NCBI RefSeq assembly: GCF_003014535.1
Contig: NZ_PYGD01000004.1
Location: forward strand, 1 to 64,000
DNA from: Taibaiella chishuiensis
GTDB taxonomy: Bacteria > Bacteroidota > Bacteroidia > Chitinophagales > Chitinophagaceae
Length of the DNA stretch: 64,000 nucleotides
Direction: 5' to 3'
Part shown: piece after piece, positions 52,237 to 60,872 of the stretch
Layout: each line of letters opens with the position of its first letter
Position numbering within the stretch: position 1 is the first letter of the stretch
Position numbers and translations under genes: made by a program
Notes under the pieces: generated by a model
The model's database searches: none
What the model was told of the DNA's origin: nothing
What the model saw: only the letters and a program-made list of their open reading frames with translations

Positions 52237-52707
52237 ATGAGCGAAAAACATTACGTTGTCGAAGGGGCTACATGCAAGTGCCAGTTTGGTACCGCGCCCG
52301 ATGTGCTGATGGTTAAAACCAATAAGAAAGAGTACGCCAACGATATCAACGGTGCGCGTAAGCTGATTGCCAGCACCAAGGATACCGGCGGCGCCACCCT
52401 GCAGAAAAATACCTTTGGCTCCTGCGCCAAAATGAACAACAGTCCCTGTAAGCCCGTGGTGTTGCAGTGGCAGGGCTTTTACGACAGGGTTACACTGACC
52501 AATGGTGGCAACCCGCTGCTGGAGGATAGTAAGGCGACCTGTCCCATAGGCGGCAGCGGCTGCATCCAGATTACCAATCACGGACAGGTGGCCGAAGTAA
52601 GCACTGCCAACGTAAAGAAAAGCAACGACGATGTAATGGCGCAGTTGCTGCCGGTAGTGGACATGAAAAGTGCATTGCGTGAAATACTCCGTACGGCCGG
52701 AGCCTGA
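52237..52707 (+). CDS. DUF4280 PAAR-like tip protein
   Basis: A 156-residue protein of the DUF4280 family, a PAAR-like fold that caps the VgrG needle. Features: VVEGATCKCQFGTAPDVLMV at the N-terminus, FGSCAKMNNSPCKPVV near residue 65 and the Cys-containing KATCPIGGSGCIQITNHGQV near residue 97; the cysteines are spaced as in PAAR-like tips. It starts 4 bp after the unknown 317-residue gene and ends 21 bp before the 1034-residue gene, so it probably loads that protein onto the spike. Confidence 0.88.
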   Translation: MSEKHYVVEGATCKCQFGTAPDVLMVKTNKKEYANDINGARKLIASTKDTGGATLQKNTFGSCAKMNNSPCKPVVLQWQGFYDRVTLTNGGNPLLEDSKATCPIGGSGCIQITNHGQVAEVSTANVKKSNDDVMAQLLPVVDMKSALREILRTAGA

Positions 52708-52728
52708 TCAACCTGAAATCTGTTACCC

Positions 52729-55700
52729 ATGTCAGACAAAACCATTCACATTGAAGTAAAACCCCGGAGCGGGCAGGTATATGCAGAGAACCACCTGCAG
52801 TTGACGAAGGCGGGCCCGGTGTTTGTAAGCATCAAAGAGTACCTCGAAGCCAAAGCGGTTATCGACGGCAAGATAAAGGCCAGGAACGATGAAAACCAGG
52901 CGGAGTACGAGAAGGCGGTGGCAATCTTCAATAAGAAGGCCGAGGGCGGCTGGACCGACCAGGAACGCGAATCGCATAAAGCCAATGTAGCCGCAAGAGA
53001 CCGTACCGATAAACGGATCAAAGGCGAGATCGCGGTGTTGAATAAAGAGCAGGAAACCCTGAACGGTACTTATAGCGATATCCGTTGGGTATGGCAGCTG
53101 GCGGGTACCGGGCTGGATAAAGCGACGCTGAGTTTTACGGAGGGATTGGGCAAAGGCATTGCCAACGATATTGCCCGTACCGGGGAACGCCAGCTGAGTT
53201 TCCCGTCATTGCTCGAAGGCGGCGGCCTGGTATGGCTCGAGCCTTACCACGAAGCTGAAAAACCGGTAGGCGAGGTACCGCATGGCTGCTTTATTTCGGC
53301 TATGGGTACGGCTAAGGTAATCGATACTATATGGACCGACGCCGACAATAACCCGATAACGGGTACCGTTGCCTTTGGCTCCGGCGTATTGCTGCATATC
53401 TACACTGCAGGCCTTTACGGCCAGGAAGTAGATGTGGAGCTGATCGATTACGATATCTTCTCGCCCGACGATAAACTGACCATTACCAACGATCCGAAGG
53501 TGAGTAATAAAGCCGCCTTTACGCGCGAGGTGGATGTGAGCCAGGCACTGTCTTTCGAAAAGAAGAAAACCTATACCCTGGGCGGCCTGGAAAAGCAGGA
53601 GCAGAATAAGGCGGATGGCAAGGCCGAGGACCTCGTATATGTACAGAAGACAGTGGTAGAAGTGTTTGTAAGCCCCGCCTGGATTGAAGAAGCGGGCAGC
53701 TCACTCAAAATTTATCCCACGGTGAAATCGCTGAAGACCAAGAAATACTTTGAAGGGTTTACCCGTAAATACCTGGAAGTAGCGGAAAACGGCACCAAGG
53801 TTACGCCCAACAAAATTACCTCCAATAACCCGCTGGTTACGGGTAAGGTAGAAGTAGACCCCGATGCTTTCCATCCCTGTAAATACACTGAAGTAAAAGG
53901 TGTGGTATACCGCGGTTCGGAAACGATACAGGACGTCACGATCTTCGATGAAAAAGACATCCATAGCAAGATGGCGGAGCTGCTCGAGTTCCCGATCGTA
54001 GCCGGGGTAAACAAAGCGATCGCCAGCCTGGTGGTACAGCTGGATCCTATTACCGACGAATGCCGGTATGTCAAGGAACCCAAGGTGTTTCATAAGGATC
54101 ATGTGATCAATCTTTCGGCAATCGCTTACCTGCTGCGCAACGGGCGGGGCAAGGCCTCGGGACAGTACCGTACCTACGATACGGAAGATGTGCTGAAAGA
54201 AATGGGCATACCGCTCAAGAAAGAAGAAAAGAAAGATGCCAAGCCCACCTATTCCAGCGATAAAAAAGATACCAGCCTGTCGGGTATCAATAAGATCAAG
54301 GAAACGCTGAGCATCAAATCGGAGGGCACGGATATCAAGATACAGTCGGCCTATAAAATACTGGAAAAGTATACGCCCTTTGTGTTCGAGTCGTCGGATC
54401 AGAAGTTTAATATGCAGGTGGCTTACGACTATTCGCATGGCAATAGCGTAGACCCGCTTGTAGGGCTGGCTGCGGCTTTATGGCCTACCAATAGCCGTAT
54501 CGTACAGCGCTATCCCGTAACGCTCGATACCTGCCGTTATTCCAAGCCCATGAACATCCTGGTATATCCCGATGTGAAGTGGGTATTCCAACTGGCGTTC
54601 AACTACGATGGCAAGCGCTTTAAAGAAGTAAAAGAAGCCTACCACGACGATTACAAGGTAAAGGAAATGATGGCGGAGCAGGAGAAGCGGCGTTTGCAAC
54701 GACAGAAACTGGGTACCGCAGAAGGTGTCAGAAAACGTGTGGCAGCACAGGATGCCATTATCCGCGATGCCCGCAATAAGACCGGCTGGAACGGTATGAC
54801 GCAGAAACACTACGAACTGCTGAACCCCCAGAATGCCCTGATAGAAGGCATTATAGAGTGTAAGGGCGCTTTGGTATGCGAGTTCGACCGGCCTTACGAA
54901 AGCATGGAAGTATCGTCGGCCTTTCCGAAAATCACGGCTTTCTTTAAAAAGCTGGCCGAGATCAAAGAGAAGATCGACAACATCATCAACGGGGTAGATG
55001 AGCAGGCCACCAAGAAAACGCCGAAGGAAGATGCAAAGCGCATGGCCAATATGCGCAAGAAGCTGGAGGAAATGAAAAAGGCGGGCAAGAAAGAATCGGC
55101 CTGGAGCTTCGAGTTCAAACCTCCGAGCGTGGCCTGGTCGATAGGCTGGTATGCCGAGCATCCGCCCGATGTCAGTACGCCTGCTATGGGTATGATGATC
55201 GAGGGTATCATAAAGGCAGAGCCGCTTATGGGCTTCGAAATCAAGTACGATATCTTCAACCTCCTGGGCAAAATCCCGCACCCTGTCGTTAAAGCGGTGG
55301 TGTTGTTTATACAGGCTGCAGATTATGTGCTGGGCGATAACTTCGACATCAGTATCGATATGACCGTGAGCGGCGAACTGAGTGCAGAAGGGCAGGGGCG
55401 TATGAGCACCGTGGCAGAAAGCTCTTACAGCAACCGCCTTAAAGCCGACAAGGAAAGTCCCTTTAAGATCGAAGGCAAAATAGAGATCGCCTTTAAGGCC
55501 GAAGTAAAAGGCTCTGCTGAGATCGGCAATTTCCTGTTTGGTAAATATGAAGCCTATGGCGCCGTATCCGGGGAAGTGAAAAGCGGGATCAGTTGCGAAG
55601 GCAATGCCAAAGCCTTTGACGATGGTCTTTATCTCGAACCCTCGATCAAATTCCTGGGGGTAACGATGAAGTTCGATGCGAAAGGCGGTGTGGGATTCAG

Positions 55701-55833
55701 TACCCCCGGTGCAGAGAAGAAAAGCGCCGAAAGCCGCGATGGCATTCATTATACGGCCAGCGGCGAAGTGATCGTAATGGATGCCTACGAATGGCCCCTT
55801 ACGGATTGGAAGATACCTTTATTCAAATCTTAA
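52729..55833 (+). CDS. Large unknown protein, candidate secreted effector
   Basis: A 1034-residue protein that I cannot assign. Residues about 35-110 are a charged coiled coil. Two strand-rich regions follow; one contains GSGVLLHIYTAGLYGQEVDVEL near residue 225, a module I recall from Bacteroidota secretion-linked proteins. Residues 735-790 form a second Lys/Glu-rich coiled coil. Near residue 850 is a hydrophobic helix (HPVVKAVVLFIQAADYVLG), then about 160 residues of alternating polar and hydrophobic strands rich in Gly, ending WPLTDWKIPLFKS. No catalytic motif is visible. The helix plus amphipathic strands would suit a membrane-inserting or structural protein. A lipoprotein gene follows 10 bp later. 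Confidence 0.65.
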   Translation: MSDKTIHIEVKPRSGQVYAENHLQLTKAGPVFVSIKEYLEAKAVIDGKIKARNDENQAEYEKAVAIFNKKAEGGWTDQERESHKANVAARDRTDKRIKGEIAVLNKEQETLNGTYSDIRWVWQLAGTGLDKATLSFTEGLGKGIANDIARTGERQLSFPSLLEGGGLVWLEPYHEAEKPVGEVPHGCFISAMGTAKVIDTIWTDADNNPITGTVAFGSGVLLHIYTAGLYGQEVDVELIDYDIFSPDDKLTITNDPKVSNKAAFTREVDVSQALSFEKKKTYTLGGLEKQEQNKADGKAEDLVYVQKTVVEVFVSPAWIEEAGSSLKIYPTVKSLKTKKYFEGFTRKYLEVAENGTKVTPNKITSNNPLVTGKVEVDPDAFHPCKYTEVKGVVYRGSETIQDVTIFDEKDIHSKMAELLEFPIVAGVNKAIASLVVQLDPITDECRYVKEPKVFHKDHVINLSAIAYLLRNGRGKASGQYRTYDTEDVLKEMGIPLKKEEKKDAKPTYSSDKKDTSLSGINKIKETLSIKSEGTDIKIQSAYKILEKYTPFVFESSDQKFNMQVAYDYSHGNSVDPLVGLAAALWPTNSRIVQRYPVTLDTCRYSKPMNILVYPDVKWVFQLAFNYDGKRFKEVKEAYHDDYKVKEMMAEQEKRRLQRQKLGTAEGVRKRVAAQDAIIRDARNKTGWNGMTQKHYELLNPQNALIEGIIECKGALVCEFDRPYESMEVSSAFPKITAFFKKLAEIKEKIDNIINGVDEQATKKTPKEDAKRMANMRKKLEEMKKAGKKESAWSFEFKPPSVAWSIGWYAEHPPDVSTPAMGMMIEGIIKAEPLMGFEIKYDIFNLLGKIPHPVVKAVVLFIQAADYVLGDNFDISIDMTVSGELSAEGQGRMSTVAESSYSNRLKADKESPFKIEGKIEIAFKAEVKGSAEIGNFLFGKYEAYGAVSGEVKSGISCEGNAKAFDDGLYLEPSIKFLGVTMKFDAKGGVGFSTPGAEKKSAESRDGIHYTASGEVIVMDAYEWPLTDWKIPLFKS

Positions 55834-55843
55834 GCATATATCA

Positions 55844-56830
55844 ATGAAGCGAACCCTCTTTATACTGCTGTCCCTGCATGCACTGGCGGGGTGCGCGCAA
55901 AATAAAGACCAGCAAGCGAAACACAATACCACTATGGCACAAACAGAAACGGCTAAACCCGTACTTGACTTTAACCGTTTAAAACAATACGACCAGGAAC
56001 CGATCTACCAGATGGAAGTGAACAGCGAAAGCTTCGGTTACCAGGTACTGGTGAACGATGTTACGATATATACCCATTCGGGGCGATATGGCGGTACCAT
56101 TACCCTTTTTATTACCGCAGCGATTATGCAAAGCGGCAGCCAGAGCCTGACGGTACGTTTAATGCCCCGCCCGGGCCAGGCCAGGCTTTCAGACAGTAAA
56201 GATTTTAAGATCGATATTACCCGTACCGCCTGGCAAAAGGGCGGCGGTATGACCACGCCGGTACCGGTGGCCGGTTATGCATTGCCGGAGCTCAGCGATG
56301 GTAAACAGGTGCAGTTTAAAGGCAACGACCAGGTGTTCAGTCATACCCTGAGCTTCGAGGCCACGGTGCCGTATAAACTGCCGGGCTGGGCCAACAGCCA
56401 GCCTTTACGCAACGATGTCCGGCTGAAAGAAGAAGTGGTGGCTGCGTATAACCGCATGATCGATGCTTACCGGAGAAAAGACGGCGCAGCCTTTATGGGC
56501 ACCTTTGATGTAGCGGATATGATGGTGTTCCAGGCCAGTTACCTGCGGCCCGAAGAGGCCAAACAAAAACGTGCCGAATGGATCGCCTTTGTAAACAGCG
56601 GCGACAAACCGATCGCCCCGCTGGAAAACTACGAACTGGAAATAGGCGGAAATGGCCGCCTGGTGCACCTCCGGCGTACAGATGGCGATAACCGGGGCGA
56701 AGGGGTGATACGCTTCCCCTACCGCCAGATGAACCGTGACCGGGTGATGATCTATGATGTCTATTTCCATAAGCCCGCAGGTTCCGATCGCCTGGAGGCC
56801 ATCTGGTATTACATGACTGATCATAGTTAA
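55844..56830 (+). CDS. Lipoprotein of the VgrG island, candidate immunity protein
   Basis: A 328-residue lipoprotein (signal peptide MKRTLFILLSLHAL, lipobox ending LAGC), not assigned to a named family. Residues about 45-110 look like a beta-sandwich (FGYQVLVNDVTIYTHSGRYGG; SGSQSLTVRLMPRPG) and the C-terminal half contains a helix with a NTF2-like feel (EEVVAAYNRMIDAYRRKDG). It starts 10 bp after the 1034-residue gene. A periplasmic lipoprotein directly behind a putative effector is the layout of an immunity gene, which is inference. Last gene of the island. Confidence 0.7.
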   Translation: MKRTLFILLSLHALAGCAQNKDQQAKHNTTMAQTETAKPVLDFNRLKQYDQEPIYQMEVNSESFGYQVLVNDVTIYTHSGRYGGTITLFITAAIMQSGSQSLTVRLMPRPGQARLSDSKDFKIDITRTAWQKGGGMTTPVPVAGYALPELSDGKQVQFKGNDQVFSHTLSFEATVPYKLPGWANSQPLRNDVRLKEEVVAAYNRMIDAYRRKDGAAFMGTFDVADMMVFQASYLRPEEAKQKRAEWIAFVNSGDKPIAPLENYELEIGGNGRLVHLRRTDGDNRGEGVIRFPYRQMNRDRVMIYDVYFHKPAGSDRLEAIWYYMTDHS

Positions 56831-56924
56831 AATACGGGCCAGGCGGGGCCGGGAGCCCCCTTAGCAGGCCAGTACAGGATAGTATATGACAGACCGGAAT
56901 AGGGGCCGGGTCTTTTTCATAGCG

Positions 56925-56962
56925 CAGCCGGAGTTTTTACTCCGGCTGTCGTTTTTTATTTT
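56925..56962 (+). terminator. Terminator closing the VgrG island
   Basis: A perfect 10-bp stem (56925-56934 with 56939-56948) followed by TCGTTTTTTATTTT; the T-run reaches the stop of the convergent HAD gene. Confidence 0.9.
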
Positions 56963-57615
56963 AGTTGTACTTCGCGCCATACCTGCGCTCCGAATGTTTC
57001 CAGCGAATGCAGTTTGGCATCGGCCAGGCCAAACCGCGGATCGTCGAACCGGGCCTCTTCAGGTACCACGATCACTTTCATCCTTGCGGCTTTGGCCGAT
57101 ATCATACCATTTACCGAATCTTCGAGCGCCACGCAATTCCAGGTGGCTTCGTTCAGGGCATGGGCGCATTGCATATACACTTCGGGATGTGGTTTGCCAA
57201 ACAGCGCGGTATCGGCCGAGGTCAGTACATCGAAATAACTGCGCAGGTCGAAATGGTCGATCAGCGCATCCAGCATACGGGTAGGCGAGGAGGTGGCCAG
57301 GCCGATCTTGATACCTGCGCTGCGCAACCATTGCAGGCTTTGCAGGGCGCCCGGCATTACGCCGCCTTCGGCCTTTGAGAGGGCTATGATATCGTCGAGT
57401 ATATCATCGGCCAGTTGCCGGGCGCTTGCCGCACCGGGCCAGGGAAAACGCTCTTTCCAGAATTCGGTTACCTCGTAGATCCGCAGACCCGTGGTATATT
57501 TAAAAAAGTCGGGACCTACCGGTACCTGGTATTGTTCTGCTATTTTAAGCATGCTGACGCCCCATAATGGTTCTGTGTCGAGCAACAGACCATCCATGTC
57601 GAATATCGCGGCCAT
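56956..57615 (-). CDS. HAD-family sugar-phosphatase (HxpB / beta-phosphoglucomutase type)
   Basis: A 219-residue haloacid-dehalogenase-superfamily enzyme with all four motifs: FDMDGLLLDTEP (nucleophile Asp and acid Asp) at the start, LATSSP near residue 112, the lysine in FGKPHPEVY near 144 and ALEDSVNGMISAKAAR near 168. It resembles hexitol-phosphatase and beta-phosphoglucomutase-like proteins. The ATG at 57615 is preferred over a TTG two codons upstream. Monocistronic. Confidence 0.9.
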   Translation of the reverse strand: MAAIFDMDGLLLDTEPLWGVSMLKIAEQYQVPVGPDFFKYTTGLRIYEVTEFWKERFPWPGAASARQLADDILDDIIALSKAEGGVMPGALQSLQWLRSAGIKIGLATSSPTRMLDALIDHFDLRSYFDVLTSADTALFGKPHPEVYMQCAHALNEATWNCVALEDSVNGMISAKAARMKVIVVPEEARFDDPRFGLADAKLHSLETFGAQVWREVQLK

Positions 57616-57673
57616 GATCAATGTTTACGGTAATTTTTTTAGATAAGATAAATGGGCGCTAAGCCGCGCCGGA

Positions 57674-58543
57674 TCAGGGTTCCCAGATCATGCCTTTCAG
57701 GTGCGAAGGGCATTTGTAGGTCTTGAATTGGAACGAAAGGGTAAACTGCGCCATCAGGTATTGATCCTTGGTGGCATTGTCGCCGCGTTGTTTGCCCGCG
57801 CGGCCCAGTTGCTGCCCGTCTACGGCTATGGAGCGGTCCTGCAGCTGTGAAGCTACATTGGGGCGCATCGGGTCGATTACGAAGCGTTCCTTACCCACAT
57901 AGGTATTACTTACATCGTCGATGTAATCGGTAAGGGTAAAGCGGTTTACGATCTCGAAACCAAAGTTCATGCCCGGCCTGAGCCAGTATTTGATACCTAC
58001 GCCAACCGGGAAGCAAATACTGACGTTGTTGTACTTGCGGTCGGCAAATTCAGCGGTATTCTGGCCTTCTGTACCCAGGGGTTTCAGGCTGTAGCGCCTG
58101 CCGTTATAGATCGTGTAAGGATCGTAGTAGAAAGCGCCGATACCACCGGTAAGATAAGGGGTAAAACGGTGTTGCGGGTTGCCGGTCTCGAACCAGAAAA
58201 AGTTGAATTCGGCCATGGCTACAGCTTCTACGATATCGGAACGGAAGTTGAGGTTACGCTGCTTCTGGAATTCGTTGGACGAATACTGGTCGTCGTAACC
58301 TACTTTGGTATAATTAATCGCCGCCCTGGCAGAGATATAAGGATTGAAATGGTAACGGAAAAATACGCCGCCCGCAGGACGGATGTATTTCATGCCGTAA
58401 TTGGGATTAAGATCGCCGAAGTAAGTTGACCCGCCAAGCTGTACACCATATTCTGTCGACTTGTAAAATTCCTGGGCCGAAGCCTGCAGGATGCCGGTAA
58501 TAGACAGGGAAAGTAAAAAAAGCTTTTTCAAACGTGGGAACAT
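57674..58543 (-). CDS. DUF6089 family outer-membrane beta-barrel protein
   Basis: A 289-residue exported barrel protein with a signal peptide ending near ILQASAQ. The mature part starts YGVQLGGSTYFGDLNPNYGM, the DUF6089 opening, and continues with barrel strands (GGVFFRYHFNPYISARAAINYTKVGY split over several strands; FPVGVGIKYWLRPGMNFGFEI). The role of this family is not established. Monocistronic. Confidence 0.85.
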   Translation of the reverse strand: MFPRLKKLFLLSLSITGILQASAQEFYKSTEYGVQLGGSTYFGDLNPNYGMKYIRPAGGVFFRYHFNPYISARAAINYTKVGYDDQYSSNEFQKQRNLNFRSDIVEAVAMAEFNFFWFETGNPQHRFTPYLTGGIGAFYYDPYTIYNGRRYSLKPLGTEGQNTAEFADRKYNNVSICFPVGVGIKYWLRPGMNFGFEIVNRFTLTDYIDDVSNTYVGKERFVIDPMRPNVASQLQDRSIAVDGQQLGRAGKQRGDNATKDQYLMAQFTLSFQFKTYKCPSHLKGMIWEP

Positions 58544-58618
58544 GATTTAAGCCGTAGGTCAATTTGTATAAACGCTAAATTAACCAATTTATTATGATTA
58601 CGGGCATCCTTAAAACAA

Positions 58619-58654
58619 AATTTGACAAACGCCCTTTACGGTGTTTGTCAAATT
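58619..58654 (-). terminator. Terminator after pdhB
   Basis: A 15-bp stem with one G-U pair (58619-58633 with 58640-58654) followed on the minus strand by TTGTTTT, 25 bp past the pdhB stop. Confidence 0.8.
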
Positions 58655-58678
58655 CTATATACATGCAGATGCAATATT

Positions 58679-59662
58679 TTATTTTTTGATGTACATCACC
58701 TCTTTCACCAGGTTTACGGTACGGGCTACATCCGGCAGGTATTTGGCTACCAGGTTAGGCGCGTAGTGCATATTGGTATCGGCAGAGGTAATGCGGTGGA
58801 TCGGTGCATCCAGGTAATCGAATGCATCTTTCTGTACCCGGTAAGAGATCTCCGAAGATACAGAAGCGAAAGGCCACTGTTCTTCCACGATCACCAGCCT
58901 GTTGGTTTTCTTCACCGAGTTGATGATGGTTTCATTGTCCAGCGGACGAATGGTACGCAGATCGATCACTTCGGCGCTGATACCCTCTTTGGCCAGCTCT
59001 TCAGCCGCACCCAGCGCTACTTTCATCATTTTGTTGAAAGATACGATGGTCACGTCCGTGCCTTCCCGTTTTACGGAAGCTTTACCAATCGGGATCAGGT
59101 ATTCTTCTTCCGGTACTTCAGCCAGGTCGCCGTACATCACTTCCGATTCCAGGAAAACAACCGGGTCATCGTCGCGGATAGCGGACTTCAGCAGGCCTTT
59201 GGCATCGTATGGATTGGATACGGATACTACTTTTAAACCGGGGATATTGGCGTACCAGCTTTCAAATGCAGAAGAGTGCTGCGCACCCAGCTGACCGGCA
59301 GAGCCGTTGGGTCCCCTGAATACGATCGGGCAGCCGAATTGACCACCACTCATGGATAACATTTTGGTAGCGTGGTTCAGGATCTGGTCCAGGGCCAGTA
59401 CGGCAAAGTTCCAGGTCATAAATTCCACAACAGGACGCAGGCCGTTGGAGGCGGCGCCTACAGCAATCGCTGCAAACCCCAGTTCTGCGATAGGAGTATC
59501 AATTACACGACGGGGTCCGAACTCGTCCAGCATGCCCTGGCTTACTTTATAAGCGCCATTGTACTGTGCTACTTCTTCACCCATTAAAAACACACGCTCG
59601 TCACGGCGCATCTCTTCACTTAGTGCTTCACGCAATGCCTGACGGAAAGCTATTTCTGCCAT
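58679..59662 (-). CDS. pdhB: Pyruvate dehydrogenase E1 component beta subunit
   Basis: Beta subunit of the thiamine-diphosphate-dependent E1 of the pyruvate dehydrogenase complex. The 327 residues show REALSEEMRRDERVFLMGEEV, GPRRVIDTPIAELGFAAIAV near residue 50, the FRGPNGSAGQLGAQHS loop near 114 and DLRTIRPLDNETI near 225. A 2-oxoisovalerate E1 beta is the alternative. The alpha subunit and E2 genes are not adjacent, as is usual in Bacteroidota. Confidence 0.92.
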   Translation of the reverse strand: MAEIAFRQALREALSEEMRRDERVFLMGEEVAQYNGAYKVSQGMLDEFGPRRVIDTPIAELGFAAIAVGAASNGLRPVVEFMTWNFAVLALDQILNHATKMLSMSGGQFGCPIVFRGPNGSAGQLGAQHSSAFESWYANIPGLKVVSVSNPYDAKGLLKSAIRDDDPVVFLESEVMYGDLAEVPEEEYLIPIGKASVKREGTDVTIVSFNKMMKVALGAAEELAKEGISAEVIDLRTIRPLDNETIINSVKKTNRLVIVEEQWPFASVSSEISYRVQKDAFDYLDAPIHRITSADTNMHYAPNLVAKYLPDVARTVNLVKEVMYIKK

Positions 59663-59729
59663 AAATTTTGTCCTTTAGTTTAAAAGGGAGTAAAAATAAG
59701 GGTATTCGCTTGAAATGCTTACAAAAACG

Positions 59730-59753
59730 GGCATCCGGATTTTTCCGGATGCC
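59730..59753 (-). terminator. Terminator after lipoprotein gene
   Basis: A perfect 10-bp stem (59730-59739 with 59744-59753) followed on the minus strand by CGTTTTTG; 20 bp past the stop of the lipoprotein gene. Confidence 0.8.
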
Positions 59754-59773
59754 AATTCTTGACTCATGTCAAT

Positions 59774-60319
59774 TTATTTTTTTTCTTCTGCTTTCTTCTC
59801 TCCGGCAGGTTTAAGATTAAAGAAAACTTTATTGGTGCCTTTTTCGAGTTTCAGACGCAGGTCGGAAGCTGTCAGTTTTTCAACCAGGAAAGTATCCATC
59901 TGGCCGGGGCCTTTAGCAGGGTCGATAGCAGTCAGTACGAGTTTTTTGTTGTCGATCAGCTGCCATTTCAGCGAATCGGTATTGCCACCGCCTTCGAACA
60001 CGATGATGCCGTCTTTGCGGAAGTTCATAGAACCTTGCTTAGCGCTGGCTTCCTGTTGTTCTTTGAACGTTTGCATTTCTTTTTTCATCAGCATTTTGAT
60101 GCTGTCGAGGTTGGTTGTACGGAAATACATCGCCATCGAGCTGTCTACGGTAGTCATAGTATCGATAGCTTTTTCACGCACCTTCATCATAGAGTCGGCA
60201 GTAGGACTTTCAATGGTGTCCATTTGCCATTTGCGTACGATCTGATCTTTTGAAGATTGGCATGCTGCCAAAAAAAGAAGGCTGCAGCCTGCAGCGAAAA
60301 GGATGTTTTTACGAGTCAT
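59774..60319 (-). CDS. Hypothetical lipoprotein
   Basis: A 181-residue lipoprotein with a signal peptide and lipobox ending LAAC (Cys20). The middle is a charged helix (MKVREKAIDTMTTVDSSMAM; KMLMKKEMQTFKEQQEA), followed by short strands (GIIVFEGGGNTDSLKWQLID; KLVLTAIDPAKG) and a Lys/Glu tail. It resembles small Bacteroidota lipocalin-like or DUF4923-type lipoproteins, but I cannot place it. The -7 box lies five bases before the ATG. Confidence 0.72.
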   Translation of the reverse strand: MTRKNILFAAGCSLLFLAACQSSKDQIVRKWQMDTIESPTADSMMKVREKAIDTMTTVDSSMAMYFRTTNLDSIKMLMKKEMQTFKEQQEASAKQGSMNFRKDGIIVFEGGGNTDSLKWQLIDNKKLVLTAIDPAKGPGQMDTFLVEKLTASDLRLKLEKGTNKVFFNLKPAGEKKAEEKK

Positions 60320-60324
60320 GGGCG

Positions 60325-60332
60325 CAAAGTTA
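60325..60332 (-). promoter_or_regulatory. Promoter -7 box very close to lipoprotein start
   Basis: TAACTTTG on the minus strand, exact match to TAnnTTTG, with only five bases before the ATG at 60319. Transcription would begin at or next to the start codon, giving a leaderless mRNA. Confidence 0.5.
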
Positions 60333-60872
60333 TCATTTTACTTAATTATTTGTATAGTTTGGATTTTTTTCTTTTAGCGGTTGTAACACCATAAACTTAG
60401 GTGCGATCGGCGTGCCCTGCTTAAGGCCTTCCGGAAGCGCCTGCAGCGCCCTGGCCGGGCCATCAAGGCGCTTTTTTCGCACGGGAAATTAATAATATTT
60501 TCACATGCTGCACCCCCTCTGAAGGGCGCGGATAACCCGCCTGCCGCTTATACGAATCGCAGAAATTTTTTTACCACGATGCATTTTTATTTTTAGATTC
60601 CCGTAAAAACCATATTCTTTCTAAATTGAATAATAAATACTAAATATTACAGGCGTGCCTGTTGCATAAATGTTTGCAATATTACCGGTTAAGATAAAGT
60701 CCTGGTATTTATATGGATATATGCAAATATGACTTGGCCGGTACCTTTTCCTGCGCCGTCATACGCTTTTTGCGGTCTGTGGATTTTTATCCACAACCGG
60801 GGATAAGGTTCGCGCGTAGTTATTAAAAAATCATTAACTTTAGCCGTTTTTTAAAAATTATTCAGCTAATTT
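60333..60872. other. Long intergenic region
   Basis: No protein gene fits. It contains an orphan plus-strand terminator-like hairpin (60435-60473), an AT-rich stretch (about 60585-60720), one exact DnaA-box sequence TTATCCACA (60787-60795) that also forms a TGTGGAT/ATCCACA dyad, and a TAACTTTA near-match to the -7 box before the 3-hydroxybutyryl-CoA dehydrogenase gene. Confidence 0.5.
60435..60477 (+). terminator. Orphan terminator-like hairpin
   Basis: An 8-bp stem (AAGCGCCT 60435-60442 with AGGCGCTT 60466-60473) with a GC-rich loop that can fold itself, followed by TTTT. No plus-strand gene ends near it, so it may end a small RNA. Confidence 0.5.

Noticed and set aside
46860-56830. Prophage or phage-tail cluster
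   Set aside because: The spike and tip are present, but there are no capsid, terminase, tail-tube, sheath, lysis or integrase genes.
60320-60872. Chromosomal origin of replication
   Set aside because: Only one DnaA box and no dnaA, dnaN or similar genes nearby.
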